From contig JAPFBL010000223.1 of assembly GCA_026182355.1 (NCBI GenBank), positions 372,001 to 436,000 on the forward strand: DNA of 64,000 nucleotides. The letters are read 5' to 3'. This DNA comes from Hermatobates lingyangjiaoensis. Taxonomy: Eukaryota; Arthropoda; Insecta; Hemiptera; Hermatobatidae. Both the position numbers and the translations under genes were made by a program. Below the pieces are notes generated by a model, which ran no database searches, had not been told where the DNA came from, and saw only the letters and a program-made list of their open reading frames with translations. Shown one piece after another: positions 24,176 to 35,935 of the stretch; the first letter of the stretch is position 1; each line of letters opens with the position of its first letter.

Positions 24176-24610
24176 TTTAGTCCAGACCTCCTGATGACGA
24201 CGGATGTCAAAACAACGTAGTGTCTTTCAAACATAAATATAATAAATTTAGCCCGGACCTCCTGATGACGACGGATGTCAAAACATCGTGTGTCTTTCAA
24301 ACATACATATAATAAATTTAGTCCAGACCTCCTGATGACGACGGATGTCAAAACAACATAGTGTCTTTCAAACATACATATAATAAATTTAGCCCGGACC
24401 TCCTGATGACGACGGATGTCAAAACATCGTAGTGTCTTTCAAACATACATATAATAAATTTAGTCCGGACCTCCTGATGACGACGGATGTCAAAACATCG
24501 TAGTGTCTTTCAAACATACATATAATAAATTTAGTCCGGACCTCCTGATGACGACGGATGTCAAATCATCGTAGTGTCTTTCAAACATAAATATAATAAA
24601 TTTAGTCCAG
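24175..24610 (+). repeat. tandem array, about 73 bp x 6, each with CTGATGACGACGG
   Basis: Six units each contain CTCCTGATGACGACGGATGT, a CAAAACATCG segment and TAGTGTCTTTCAAACATA. Alternating units differ in GTCCAGACC or GCCCGGACC, as if the array grew from a two-unit repeat. The text CTGATGA, a short potential stem (GATGT and ACATC) and AAAAC recall a hammerhead core in which GAAA has changed to AAAA. A 68-codon minus frame is only the repeat read through. Confidence 0.9.
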
Positions 24611-26130
24611 ATGACGTCTATGGAACAGTAAAGCTACACAAAGAAGCACACCCGCTTAGATCAATCGTTCTTCAAGTAACCTGTCAACCTATCTGTGATC
24701 AAAACAAATAAAACTGTATCACCCAGTAAGACCAGTAAAATCCATGATTCTTAACAACATATGAATTCATAGACCTTATAATCCGAAGGAGAAATAACAT
24801 CGTTACATTTGAAACCCTTATTCACAAACATTAGTGTTAAAGCGACTACAGACATAATTTATGATTGCGTATATTCAAATAACATTCCTCCATCATTACT
24901 GGAAAGAAAAACTTATTAAAGAAAGTTGCCACAAGCCTGTCGGAGGAGAACCCGTTCCCTAACATTGACGCATGCCATGCTGCAACATGTCTAAATTAAC
25001 AAATAGACAGTGTTGCAACGGGCTCACTCCTTCAACTTACTTATGCAAACTATTATCTGTGTCACTTTGAAAATAATATAATAGTAAATAAAACATCAAT
25101 CAACTTATATACTGCAGGTAAATCGATGACTGTTTCATTATATCAAGGGACTTCAATCAAATAAAGGATCTTAAGAATACATTTCAATATGAATCTTGTT
25201 TTGAAATCACAATTTCAAATCTGGAGTGGTCTACACTCAGCTGTAAAATAAATAATGCAAATATGAAACTCGTTAACAACCAGCTGCTTTTTCTTTTATT
25301 TAATGTTTCCATACATTTAATTTCAATTAAGTCTACATCGTATTTTAGATTTTGCTATAATCATATTATCGATTATCCAAAATTTGAAATCATTGATCAA
25401 TCTGAAATTGTATTAAAATTATTAAGCTGACGCCCTGAGTTTAATATAACAACAACAACATATCAATAACAAGAGAATCAGTTCAGAATAAATTCTTTCA
25501 CAAATCAGACAAATCTTTAACCTTATAAGAATTACTTATAGACATAGCTCTTGTTTATACAGACAGCAAATCCTTACTATCTGTTGAATCATCTGGGTTA
25601 ATTGGATTTAGTAATTCAGAAATTTCTGAATGGATTAATTCAGTGCTAATGAAAAGAATATTTAGTGTTTTTATACAATTTTTGTATAAATTATCCATGT
25701 ATAGAATTAAACAGTTTGTATATAATTAGTTTGAAGGAGCATGAAAGGGATTACAAATATAATCTGGATTAAAAGCTTCCCGATTTGAAAAAAGGGGCTC
25801 CAGTCTCAAGACTTACTGAAAAATTAATAATAGAACTAGCTTAAATCAGCTGGCTTATCTCGGTACCTGGAGTCAAGAGGAAACCGGAGAAGGAGCCAGT
25901 GTTTTATTTGGAAAAGGTTGAACATTGGTAAGTGGATGAAGAAGAAAGAAGGTGAAACGTCAGTGCAACCGCCAGGTCCAATTTAGTTTAGAAAAGCTTT
26001 TTCCAAAACTGAATTTACTTTTGTAAGAAAAAAGTATTCTTAAAGGTATTCATAAATAAAATATTTGTAGAATATCTAACTCGCGTTAGATAAGGAAGGA
26101 ACGACTCGCGTCCTGTGTTCTAGTCTTCTC

Positions 26131-26345
26131 CTGATGACGAACAACATTTCGAAATATTGCATTTTTTTTGTGTCGTGTTTTGTGTATTTTAAAAGTTTAT
26201 ATATATTATATTTATATGCAGAAAAATCACAATAAATAAACACGTGATGCAATCAATGAAGTTTAATCCACAATGGAAAAAGGAAAGCAATAGAAATAAA
26301 TACTCTGAGGTCTTTCAATGTATGTCATGAGAGAGCAAACAAAGT
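26131..26345. repeat. CTGATGACGAACAAC...CGAAATATTG repeat and adjoining arm
   Basis: CTGATGACGAACAACATTTC followed by GAAATATTGC lies just before a block (TGCAGAAAAATCACAATAAA, then TAAACACGTGATGCAATCA) that occurs inverted at 40575-40650. The two loci look like separated arms of one family. Confidence 0.6.
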
Positions 26346-26514
26346 AAAAACTGAGAAGCTAACATAAAAGTAATGGAGAAGGAAGAAATCCTTCTTTTAC
26401 TTAATTAATTTATTAAAAAAGAAGAAAAAAGGAATTTGCGAGGCTAATGCTACTTCCAGGCGACCGAATTCTCTTGCCTGGCAAACAGAGCCTCTCAATT
26501 GGCAACAGTATAGG

Positions 26515-26516
<2 letters not shown>

Positions 26517-26569
<53 letters not shown>
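26517..26569. repeat. (TA)n microsatellite
   Basis: An uninterrupted AT dinucleotide run of about 53 bp. Confidence 0.95.
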
Positions 26570-26572
<3 letters not shown>

Positions 26573-27145
26573 TAGCAACATATATAGGTCTTCACTATAT
26601 GTGTTTACACATAGAATGTGTCATGTGGTTTTTACCCAACTCCTAAATCGTAAAAAAGAATACAGTTAAGTGAAAAACGCTGAGGTATTAATATAGTTGA
26701 GGATAACAGGTGATTTTGAAAGTTAGTTTCTCAGGATTGTTGTAGCAGGAAGGTGAAGAGGAAGACAATACTTGCGCGACCTTCACTGAATGAAAGGTCG
26801 CACTTTCACTGCCAGTAATTCACGTCATGAGAAGGCTTCTTAATAAAGACAACACTGTTTGATTGATGTTAGTTCTGCATCCGGTCTTGTCAGTCACAAC
26901 TGTGTTAGTGAAACCAAGGTCATTGCGTGAAAGTTCGTCTCAGCTCTTAGGAGTTACGCCTCGCTCCGTGCATCTCAAATTCTCATTTCTATTTTCACTT
27001 CTAAAACGTTCAATCCCTAGGGTGTATCAAACAAGGGTGAATTTACCACACCATGTATTTTTATTTCTTGATTATCTTCCAACGATCTCAGACGGTACGA
27101 TAGGGAGACAGAATCCAACATATCTGTTTAGTAACAAGATTTGAC

Positions 27146-27300
27146 AATAAACACGTGAAATAACAATCAATGATCAAACCACAATATGAAATGAAAAAAC
27201 AAGCGGTCTTCGTCAAGAGTTGGGTTTTGATTCTGACGAAGGCAGCTTGTTACGGTTGAAAGATCTATTTTTCCCCTTTCATATTGTGGTTTGATCATAT
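27146..27300. repeat. palindrome, CTGACGAAG family, shorter copy
   Basis: The arms share ATAAACACGTGAAATAACAA, ATCAATGATCAAACCACAAT and the TCTGACGAAGGCAGCTTGTT variant with GGTTGAAAG. The left arm lacks part of the middle. Confidence 0.75.
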
Positions 27301-27537
27301 CTGTTTAGAATCCACTCCAAAATGACTTCATTAATTTTTAATCACTTTTTCCGATGTTCTTTGACATTTATAGAACACATATGTGAACAGCATCATTGGA
27401 AAGAGGAACCTTTCTTATTTCTTTTCTATTTCATTTCGCAATAATATTTCTTGTAATTGTCTGTCTATACATAGACAGAATAAGTGGCACTAATAAAATA
27501 TGATCTTATATTGATAAAAGTAGTATGTCTCCATTCA

Positions 27538-27735
27538 AAAAAGTTTATTATAAAAACTAACAACGCGTTTCAAACACTTGATGTTCTTCTTCAGGTCATT
27601 CAGTGGGTGAGACAAAGCAAGGACACAGGTGCGTCCTTGCTTGGTCTCACCCACTGAATCACCATCCCAGCAGAGCAATGTAACCTGAAGAAGAACATCA
27701 AGAGATCGAAACGAGTTGTTAGTTTTTATAATAAT
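27538..27735. repeat. palindrome with CTGAAGAAG...TCGAAACGAG motif
   Basis: Left and right arms (TTATAAAAACTAACAAC, TTGATGTTCTTCTTCAGGT, and an inner arm CATTCAGTGGGTGAGACAAA) are mirrored. The right arm reads CTGAAGAAGAACATCAAGAG followed by ATCGAAACGAGTTG, the same motif layout as other palindromes here. Confidence 0.8.
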
Positions 27736-28219
27736 CTTATAATACTTTCACCAATATGAGTAAATACCACACTATAACAGGTTGCACACTTAATGAAATA
27801 TTTCCTTTCATATTTATCAACTGAGACTTTTCAGAAATAGGTAGACTATTTTTGAAAGAGTTTCCTGGTTTCGACTGTTATTCTAACAATATTTTAAAAT
27901 AAACAGATTTCCTGATAAATGAGAGTCTCTAATTTTAAAACATTCAGTTAATACTAGTAACCCATGATTCATTTGATACCACATATTATGCATAGATGAA
28001 AGGGTTCATAAAATATTCCTGGTTCAATGAAAACTCTAAAACTCAATGAAAATTTTAAATAAATTTCATCGTATCTGCAAATAGACCTTTTTTTAGCTCT
28101 CTTATTTGAACTATTACCGGAATCATCGTGCTCACGTTTCTGTTTTAGATCTGTCCATTTCATGTATTGATTGTTAAATATTTAAATGTATCCATATTTT
28201 AATACCACTGAGGTTAGTA

Positions 28220-28570
28220 TAATTAATATTGAAAATAGAATACACCGTCTTGCCTCGTATACTGCTGCTGGAGCTACCTGACTGGTTTCGGGCGTCACCC
28301 ACCTTCAAAAAGAACTGATCCAAGGAGTCGTTACCAATGTTATATAACTTACCTATTTCCCACTGCTATCTAGTTTTAACTATTATTAAATTATTTTAAA
28401 AAAACTTTTACTTAGTTAACATTATTTCGTGTGTGATGTAGATTACATAACACTGGTAACGACTTCTTGGATCAGTTCCTTTCATAGATGGGTGACACCC
28501 GAAACCGGTCGGGTAGCTACAGAAGCAGTATACCAGATAAAACGGTGTATTCTATTTATAATATTAAATA
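28220..28570. repeat. foldback element, arms about 115 bp
   Basis: The left arm (AATAGAATACACCGTCTTGC ... GATCCAAGGAGTCGTTACCA) is mirrored by the right arm (TGGTAACGACTTCTTGGATC ... ACGGTGTATTCTATTTATAA) around a 100-bp AT-rich spacer. It shares outer sequence with the palindrome at 7519-7703. The 120-codon frame at 28488-28850 starts within it and resembles no family. Confidence 0.8.
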
Positions 28571-29009
28571 TTTATTTAAACTTAAGAGGGAAATATTGAA
28601 ATTGAATTATGAAACCCAAATGAATGCACTGATAAATTTACAAGGAAACTTTGTACTGGTTATGGACCTGTTTATTAAAGACTGTTTGTCACTGCTAGGT
28701 CAGGCTATTACTCGGCACAATGGCACGCTTAGAGGAATTACATCACGTCAAAATCACCTTATCGCTATGGAGGGAGTCCACCGAGAGAAGGAGAATGCCA
28801 CAACAAAACCTTTGTTGCCATGTTCAGCGTTGTTGCCGGGTGAGCGCTAAACGAGGAAAAATGTTTTCGAATATCATCATTTTTCAGAGCTCATCAATCA
28901 TATTGAATAGCTCTATATTTCGTGCTAGACACTTCCCAGCTCTTAGCATAATATTAAAAGCCTATCGTAAAGGAAGTTATAATATTGAAATGTGGATTTC
29001 AACCCTTTA

Positions 29010-29311
29010 GGTTGCAGTGGATGTCCCACAAGGAAACACACATACGCCGAACATCGGCCCTTTGTGATACCACACAATAAAGATTAATTGGGATTCCTAA
29101 ATTTTGCTTAACTCAAGTGTATTTAGAGTAGGGATCTTTAACGAGTACCTGAAATCGTACAGGCTCGGGACCGACGGATGTCATCTCCGAGGAACGACGT
29201 GATTAGATTTATTCACCTTCCACGTGAATAAATTGAGGGCCGGGTTGGTATCGAACCTCGGACCTACCAGTTCAGAAGCGAGTACGTTAACCACTGAGCT
29301 AAGCTGGCCCC
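29010..29311 (-). repeat. tRNA-derived SINE, near full length
   Basis: The head is at 29311 on the minus strand with AGCTCAGTGGTTAACGTACT and a B box GGTTCGATACC. The body carries the family landmarks (CGGGACCGACGG and TTTAACGAGTACCTGA). Confidence 0.9.
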
Positions 29312-29619
29312 ATGTGAATGTATTGTAATGTGCTAATTCTTTATGGACCTGTTTACAGTATCTAACTAGAATTTCGTGGAGCTAACCCTTTGAGAATCAC
29401 TCAGAGAAGTAGTCAATAGAAATAAGAGTTTCTTTTTTCTATTTCCTATTTGGATTAACTCCTGATGCATCAAAGTTGGTTCGTACATCAAATCTCTGTC
29501 AGAAGATCATAAATGCAGTAACTGTAATGAACTTTTATGAAGAATGGATATATATGCATAAAAAATTCACTTAAGAAACGGAAAGACGATCCAAACTGGA
29601 CACAATACGAGTTCAAAAT

Positions 29620-29800
29620 GGAAAGAGAGTAACACATAGAGTAAAGAAACACACTTACAAAACTCAAATTTTTGGGCAATCCGTTGCGTCTAAAACATGC
29701 TTGGTCTCCCTCTCTCATTTCTCTTGAAGACGGATTGCACAAAAATTTGAGTTTGTAAGTGTGTTTCTTTACTCTGTGTGTTACTCTTTTTCGATTTTGA
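29620..29800. repeat. palindrome enclosing TTGAAGACGGATTGC motif
   Basis: The arms (AGAGTAACACATAGAGTAAA, then GAAACACACTTACAAAACTC) are mirrored on the right. The right arm has TTGAAGACGGATTGC and AAAAATTTGAGTTTGTAAGT. A single arm of the same family lies at 4400-4480. Confidence 0.8.
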
Positions 29801-30984
29801 AGTGGTATATGTATAGAAAATCAAATACTAGTAAAAGTATAAAATTGGATGTAAACAAGTTCATGGATGCCGTTATAGCCTTAGCAAACAATTGTGACAC
29901 AAACAAGGAGTGACTGTATTTGTATTTATATATCTGGCCTGCTTGCCCATAGTTAATGAAAAGTGGTTCTTTTTTTTGTAATGATTCTAATTTTCTGATC
30001 TGTTTGAGAAATCTTGCGCATACTGTCCGTTGGTGCAAACATACAGCCTTTATAATGAACATATGCGTTAAAAACTATTACCATAATTCAATTTTTGAAT
30101 AAAAATTTAATGATAAACTGAAAATAGGACAGGAAATAAAACAGAACAAAGGACGTACTGGGATCAATATTCAAATATTAGTTCCTTATCGGGGGAGGAG
30201 CACAGAAACATAAATATAAATGTATATTTATAAAATTCAAAATTATTAGAGCTTTTTAAAATCTTTTTGTTCTTCTAATATGAATAAGAAATTATATAAT
30301 AGCTTCAGAAATAGCATTCAATTGCATATGTAAGTATTGTTGTGTACTTTTTAATACTGGTCGACTAATGATTGCCACGTTTACCAGACTATTCGAACAA
30401 TATCACAAGACTGAATGTCGTGCCTCTCTTCCGCGTGTCTCTTGTCTTCCGGATACTCTGCTTAATATAACCACTTTCACAAAGTGTAGAAATTATTTTC
30501 TTTCTTTACCATGTATAAAAAAAAATTCCTCTCAATTTCACATCCATTGTTTGTCTGACTATGGAAATGAGTATCCTCTCGTTAGAAGAATAAACAGTGC
30601 TTCCCTGGCGAGGGTTAATTTGAAACCGTTCACAGGAATCAATGAACTCAGATAAACATAATAGTTTCATTCACTATTAATTTCAATTAACAATATTGAG
30701 CTATTATATTAAATAACTGTACGCATCATGACGATACTTAATATCTTTTAAATAAATTAATGTTGTTAGCAATATTTTTTTAATTCTCATTGCACATTCA
30801 TACAGACTATTTCCTTCAGTATAGATTTACAAAGGAAAAGTGTAAATTTGTTAATTCTGAACCATGTTGGGTTACATGAATACAGAATTTAATTACAGTA
30901 ACATGAACAATTTTAAAGAAACATGTCAGTTTTGATTTCATATTGCAAGTTTCTAATCTTCCTTTAGTCAAGCTACCTTCCATC

Positions 30985-31045
30985 CCTCGGAGAGGACGTT
31001 ACACCCTCGGTCCCGAGTCTGTGCGATGTCAGGCACTCTTTAAGA
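30985..31045 (+). repeat. short SINE body fragment
   Basis: The text CTCGGAGAGGACGTTACACC and TCGGTCCCGAGTCTGTGCGA matches the SINE body in plus orientation. Head and tail are missing. Confidence 0.55.
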
Positions 31046-31087
31046 GAATTTTATATTCTTTAACTATATATTTTTTATAAGTTACAT

Positions 31088-31682
31088 AATTTAATTAGTA
31101 TACATAATTACCTTAATATTTTGCTATTGCAGTGAAATAACTACATCACCGTTATATTCAAATCAGCCTATAGTGCTGCTCCTAGCGACAGTTTTACCAA
31201 CATTCTATATCAGACTTGTTAGTCAACATAATTTTTTAAAAAAAACTCATAAAAAAAGATAGGTTAGCTCTACACAAATATGATATTAAATCAAAACAAA
31301 AATAGTGTGCTTCAGCGAACACTCAATTAACAATAGACATAACTTTAATCTAGACGACACGAAGATTATAGATTATGAAAACAATAAAAATAAGAGGCTT
31401 ATAAAAGAAATTACTTATATTCAGAAAACAAAAAAACAGATAATGACAACCTAAGTAAAATATACAGTCTATTAATTAGTAACTAAAAAATATGACTGTA
31501 GATTCCAGTTTCTTTTTCATGGGTTTTTTACATTTTTTTTTTTTTGACTTATGAAGTCCAATGTAGAATTTCGTAAAACTGTCGCTAGGAGCAGCACTAT
31601 AGGCTGATTTGAATATAACGGTGATGTAGTTATTTCTTTGCAATAGCAAAATACCAAGGTAATTATGTATACTAATTAAATA
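31088..31682. repeat. foldback element, arms about 108 bp, spacer about 375 bp
   Basis: The left arm (31088-31197) and right arm (31573-31682) are near-exact complements, including GTGCTGCTCCTAGCGACAGT and its mirror. The spacer is AT-rich without coding capacity. CTGAAGATGTCTAG...GAAATATCGG follows at 31743. Confidence 0.85.
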
Positions 31683-32030
31683 ATGCGACTTACAAACATT
31701 TTTTCATATTATTTTAATTAAATTCTGTTTTGATGTAACTCTGAAGATGTCTAGAAATATGGAAGAAATATCGGCTTAAAGGTGTTGTATTGTTTGAAAC
31801 TAGAGCAAAACTTGATAAAAGAAAATACGAGTATTGTTATACCTCGAACAGGCAAGCTACTATGTACGTTTATTAAATTAAATCACTTTCAGAACATTAG
31901 CATCCTTCTTACCTTGAGATATATTTGTAAAATAATAATGTTTCCTTACTTCTGAGTTCTTCATGATACACAAAGCTTTTCTAGATCAATAAAACCGTAA
32001 TATCGATATAGCTTCTCGACCACTGATTTT

Positions 32031-32617
32031 TCAAATTCACAGAAGGGGTTCTTGAGAATTTTGGTCCATAAAAATCCAACTGCTGATTATATGCCGACGT
32101 TTCGCCAAAAGTTGTTTGGCATTTTCAAGGCTAAAAAATAATTTATTAACGACATAAGTAAAACAAGACAAATACATCCATGGAATACCAACCAACAAAA
32201 AACAAACAAAAAATTCAGTAACAAGAAAACCACAAAAGAATCATAAAATACCCAGTGTTATTATTCATTATTTAAAAAACAGACATTTGTTGTTATATCT
32301 AATTACTTATTATTAATATAACAAAACCCAATTTTTCAAACAGATAAGCACAATATTATCTGTTTGCAAATTGGGTTTTGTTGTCTGAGTATTTGATGAT
32401 CCTTTTGTGGTATTCTTGTTGCTTGATTTTTTGTTTGCTTTTTTTTTTCCTGTTGGTTGGTATTCCGTGGATGTATTTGTCTTGGTTTACTTATGTCGTT
32501 AATAAATTGTTTTTTAGCCTTGAAAATGTCAAACAACTTTTGGCAAAACGTCGGCATATAATCAGCAGTTGAATTTTAATGAACAAAATCCTCAAGAACC
32601 CCTTCTGTGAACTTTAA
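32031..32617. repeat. large foldback element next to exon C
   Basis: The whole 587 bp folds on itself. Outer arms read TTCACAGAAGGGGTTCTTGA. Middle arms carry GCCGACGTTTCGCCAAAAG and its mirror. Inner arms (AACAAAACCCAATTTTTCAA) meet near 32355. Frames at 32336-32572 are palindromic read-through. The right edge is about 45 nt from the 5' splice site of exon C. Confidence 0.85.
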
Positions 32618-32662
32618 AACGGTAACATTTGATGAAATAAAAGCCAACAAACTTGTACTTAC

Positions 32663-32771
32663 AGAGAATTCATCACACCAGACGGAGAACCATTTGATGT
32701 GGTTTAGGGTTTTCCCTTCAGGCAGTGTCAACGTGATATGTTTTCTGTTGTACTTTTTCAAAACTCCAGCA
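32663..32771 (-). CDS. Skeletor-like gene, exon C (first DM13 domain)
   Basis: The 109-nt exon follows a TGTTTTAG acceptor and ends at a GTAAGT donor. It encodes S (codon split with exon B), AGVLKKYNRKHITLTLPEGK, then TLNHIKWFSVWCDEFS. This is the second half of DM13-1, with the family strand TLTLPEGK and the core IKWFSVWC, whose Trp and Cys are typical. It parallels exon F of DM13-2 (ERKTIVLTLPGD ... FGIWCEAF). The exon ends in phase 0 and exon D continues with VNFGDV. Confidence 0.95.
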
Positions 32772-32961
32772 CTAAAACAAAACATTATTATTTTTTTAAT
32801 CATAAATGAAAAAAAATTACCTGAAACAATTAAATTCTAATTAATAATTCAAAATATATAATCTATCAAATAGATAAACAAATATAACTAGTTTTATAAT
32901 TTACTTAACATCAATAAGCCAAAGACGTTCCAGTGCGCTTGGTTTTCCTCTCTTATCTCTC

Positions 32962-33195
32962 CTGAAGACGGTTCAACCAAAAATTAGAGACTATAAGTGT
33001 GTGCTTTTGATTTGTCTATGTTTCTTTATATACATTGAACTGTCTATATATATATATTTGTATATTTTGGAAGCAGACCTTCATTTAGACATGTTTTATT
33101 AAAGAGTATGCCGATCTTCATTTTTGTTCTATAGGATGGTAATTTTTTCTTCTCGAGAACAAAAATGAAGATCGGCATACTCTTTAATAAAACAT
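32962..33195. repeat. CTGAAGACGGTTCAACC repeat and neighbouring palindrome
   Basis: CTGAAGACGGTTCAACCAAA at 32962 matches the copy at 21717, with TTAGAGACTATAAGTGTGTG after it. A palindrome at 33091-33195 follows (ATGTTTTATTAAAGAGTATG and CCGATCTTCATTTTTGTTCT with mirrors), flanked by (TA)n. Confidence 0.7.
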
Positions 33196-33472
33196 ATATA
33201 TATATATATGCAAAACAGTAATATCTACGTATATAATCTCTTAATTTCCTTTGTATTGTAGGCCTTTGAAAAAGATTTTGAATAAAATCGAAACGTCGGC
33301 AATGAAGTTTGATTGGAAGAGGAAGAAACTGACCGCATCCCAATTTATCCTTTTTGTGTTATAAATACATATATATATATATATATATAGTAATTAAATG
33401 AAACGGTCCAACGGACTTTTAAATAAAAACTAATGAGACGCCGCTCTGCTTTCCTGCGGGACTCTTCGCCTT

Positions 33473-33732
33473 CTGATGACGAGAATGGTTGAAATATAGA
33501 AGTGAGTTATTCCTGTGTCAGTCGTCGTCAGTGATTTTGATTTCTCTATGTGTCTTTATGTACATTGAACTGTATATATATACAATCGCGCTCCGTTCTT
33601 CGACGTGGGGAGATCTCTCTCACTTCGTCCTCTCTTCTAGTCTACTCCTGATGTCAAACAACAGTTCGAAATATTGAAGTGTAAGTGTTCTTTTTATTCT
33701 TTTTTCTGTGTCGTACTTTGTGTAATTTAAAG

Positions 33733-33766
<34 letters not shown>
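33473..33766. repeat. (TA)n-associated repeats with CTGATGA motifs
   Basis: CTGATGACGAGAATGGTTGA with AATATAG (33473) and CTGATGTCAAACAACAGTTC with GAAATATTG (33648) occur in the same strand. They end in a (TA)n run at 33736-33766. Both are followed by GTGAGTTATTC or GTGTAAGTGTTC-like text. Confidence 0.65.
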
Positions 33767-34754
33767 CGAAACTTCAATCTATAAGTGAACAATCAGATTT
33801 CTATGTGATAAAAATCTGGCTCACTTGACCTTTACAATCTCTAATTTGTTTCTTTAGAGAATTTGTTTTATCTAAAATTATTGTATTTTTGTATTTGTAT
33901 TTTGCGTGTGACTCCTTCCACTTTTATCTTTAAGTCTGTTTATTAGTTAAATAAAGAAAACAGAAACGCATTAAGAATTATTTTTGATGATAAAATTCGT
34001 TAAAAACACGTATGACCTATGACCTTTTGAGAAAGTACCATCTCTTTGTATTATGAGGTCTTATGAAATGCAGTTACGTCCAGGTTATATAAGTTTTGAG
34101 ACAGCCTGTAATATTAGTAGGTTGCTTAGGTAAATTAAGTACTTAAAGCATTTTAAAAGAACTTAAAAAAGAGTTCATTTAATAACCCACTCAGTTGGTA
34201 TTAGTCAATCAGATTAAATTCTAAGAAGCTGATATAAAACAAGTCTTAATTCAAAATTAATCGCCTTGCTCAACTTGATACATTTAAAAATGTTTTAATA
34301 AGTGAATTATTTATGAATGAGAACGTGTTGGCTAATGGTATTAACTCTCATTGACATACTAAAGAGGAGAGATCAATTGTAGACTATAATTGCCAGTAGT
34401 AATGCCTGATGATAGTGACATAGATTACTATGTCTTCAGGTATATAGGTCGTTTTAGCAGAAATGACCCTCAAGCCCTTAAAATCTACTCCAAGCTTTCA
34501 ACGCTTCTAAAATATTTTGACTTTTATTATCGTTGAAATGATCATAAACTTCTCCAAGTTAAGCTAGTCGTCACGTAATTATTTTTTGCTGTGATCGAAA
34601 TGAGTTGAATTTTTTTTAATTTTTTGTCGTTTACTTGTGGTTTAATCTTTATAAATAAAATAATGATTTTGTCTGTACATTGCTTAGAACTGACTCATTT
34701 CAAGTTTTCTTTACGTTTCATACATTGGAGAAACCGAATCCACCCTTAGAAAAA

Positions 34755-34825
34755 TTTCTGTCGGTTTGTCGGTTTGTCGGTTTGTCGGTTTGTCGTTTTG
34801 TCGGTTTGTCGGTTTGTCGGTTTGT
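34755..34825 (+). repeat. (CGGTTTGT)n 8-bp tandem repeat
   Basis: About eight or nine copies of the octamer lie inside the Helitron. Other copies of the element have one or two units, so this is a local expansion. Confidence 0.9.
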
Positions 34826-35410
34826 CCGCAAAACTTTGTCACAGGTAAACTCAGCTACCATAAGACATATAAAGCTGAAACTTTTACAGTAGATTTGTGT
34901 AGGTCTAACTTAAAATATAGGCTATGAATTGATTGGAAATTCAACGTAGAAGTGAAGTTATGGACGTTTAACGCAAAAATGTTTGTCACAAGTAAACTCA
35001 GCCACCATAAGACATAGCGAGCTGAAACATTGACACTGGATTTGTATGTGCCTAGCTTAAAATATGGGCTCTAAATAGATTATTAATTCAGTACAGAAGC
35101 GAAGTTATGGGGCTTTTAGCTGTATTTTCCTAACTTCACAGACAAGTTTGATTTGAAAATACACAGGTGTGGCAAGTAGGTATTGTTAGTTGATTTTAAT
35201 TTCAATTGAGCACATGAATATATTGCGTATTTGACATCATTGAAATGGTGTTTCACAGAGTTAAGGATGTACTATCTATTGAGAATAAATGTTTTGTAAA
35301 CGAGCAGTTCTCAGCCCTTAATATGAACAGGCATGAGAAATCAATAAACAAGTTCTTACGCTATATGAAGCCGAGGAAAGAACTTACAAGTCAGTAAAGA
35401 GATTGGATTA

Positions 35411-35935
35411 GTGATGAAGAAGCAGCTCATTATCTAATTGAATTTCTTGATTCTGAATTTATTTCTCCTGGACTGCCTGCTCATGAGTAAAAACTTAAAG
35501 TAGGAGCACCAATGATGCTGCAATTTTCTAGCAGTAACAAATTTCATGTTACGAAACATGAGTGACCCAAAAACTGTGCAACGGGACACGACTCTGAGTT
35601 CGTGCTCTACACAGATATGCCATAGAGGCGGACATAATGACTGGATGTGGTATTGGGGAGTCTGTGTGTATTCCACGCATACCATTGATTCCGAGCCACT
35701 GTCTGTTTCCATTCAAATGATTGCAAGGTCCCCTCAGAGTCTATTTCGCAATGACGTTAACTAAGTCGCAAAGGGAGACTTTATCTAACGCAGGAATTGA
35801 AGTTAGCGAAACCATGTTTTTCCCACATGGTCAACTGTAGTTTACTTGCTCGATAGTCAGAGGTTTCAACTGATTGTTCTTCCATGAACCTGAAGGACAG
35901 ACAGCTAATGTAGTGTATACAGAGGCATTTGTTTA
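35411..35935 (+). pseudogene. Helitron helicase C-terminal remnant
   Basis: Across shifting frames the translation follows the C-terminal part of the Helitron PIF1-like helicase. I see SPGLPAHE then KLKVGAPMML, later LRNMSDPK, then a degenerate motif near AMTLTKSQRETLSNAGIEVS (family: AMTINKSQGQT), FFPHGQL followed by TCSIVR (family: HGQLYVACSRVR), and EPEGQTANVVYTEAF (family: NVVY.E.L). Stops and frameshifts are frequent. A segment of about 25 nt interrupts GAPMML and LRNMS and also occurs in the copies at 37380-37860 and 42300-42720. It is not functional. Confidence 0.75.

Larger units (their letters stand above)
23610..32662 (-). other. intron between exons C and D
   Basis: This 9-kb intron contains an AT-rich repeat, a 73-bp tandem array (24175-24610), a long (TA)n, palindromes at 27146, 27538, 28220, 29620, 31088 and 32031, and a SINE (29010-29311). 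Stretches 24620-26100, 26600-27140, 27740-28200 and 29820-31080 show no identifiable gene; open frames there (for example 30368-30655) resemble nothing I recognise. Confidence 0.85.

Noticed and set aside
24169..24375. 68-codon minus frame with repeated MFERHYVVLTSVVIRR text
   Set aside because: It is the 73-bp tandem array translated; the period is not a multiple of three over all units and the frame breaks.
28488..28850. 120-codon plus frame
   Set aside because: It starts within the right arm of a foldback element and shows no conserved motif.
30368..30655. 95-codon plus frame
   Set aside because: I recognise no domain. It has no splice context, no partner exon and no repeat relation, so it is likely chance.
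32336..32572. overlapping 73- and 64-codon frames on opposite strands
   Set aside because: Both are products of the centre of the 587-bp palindrome.
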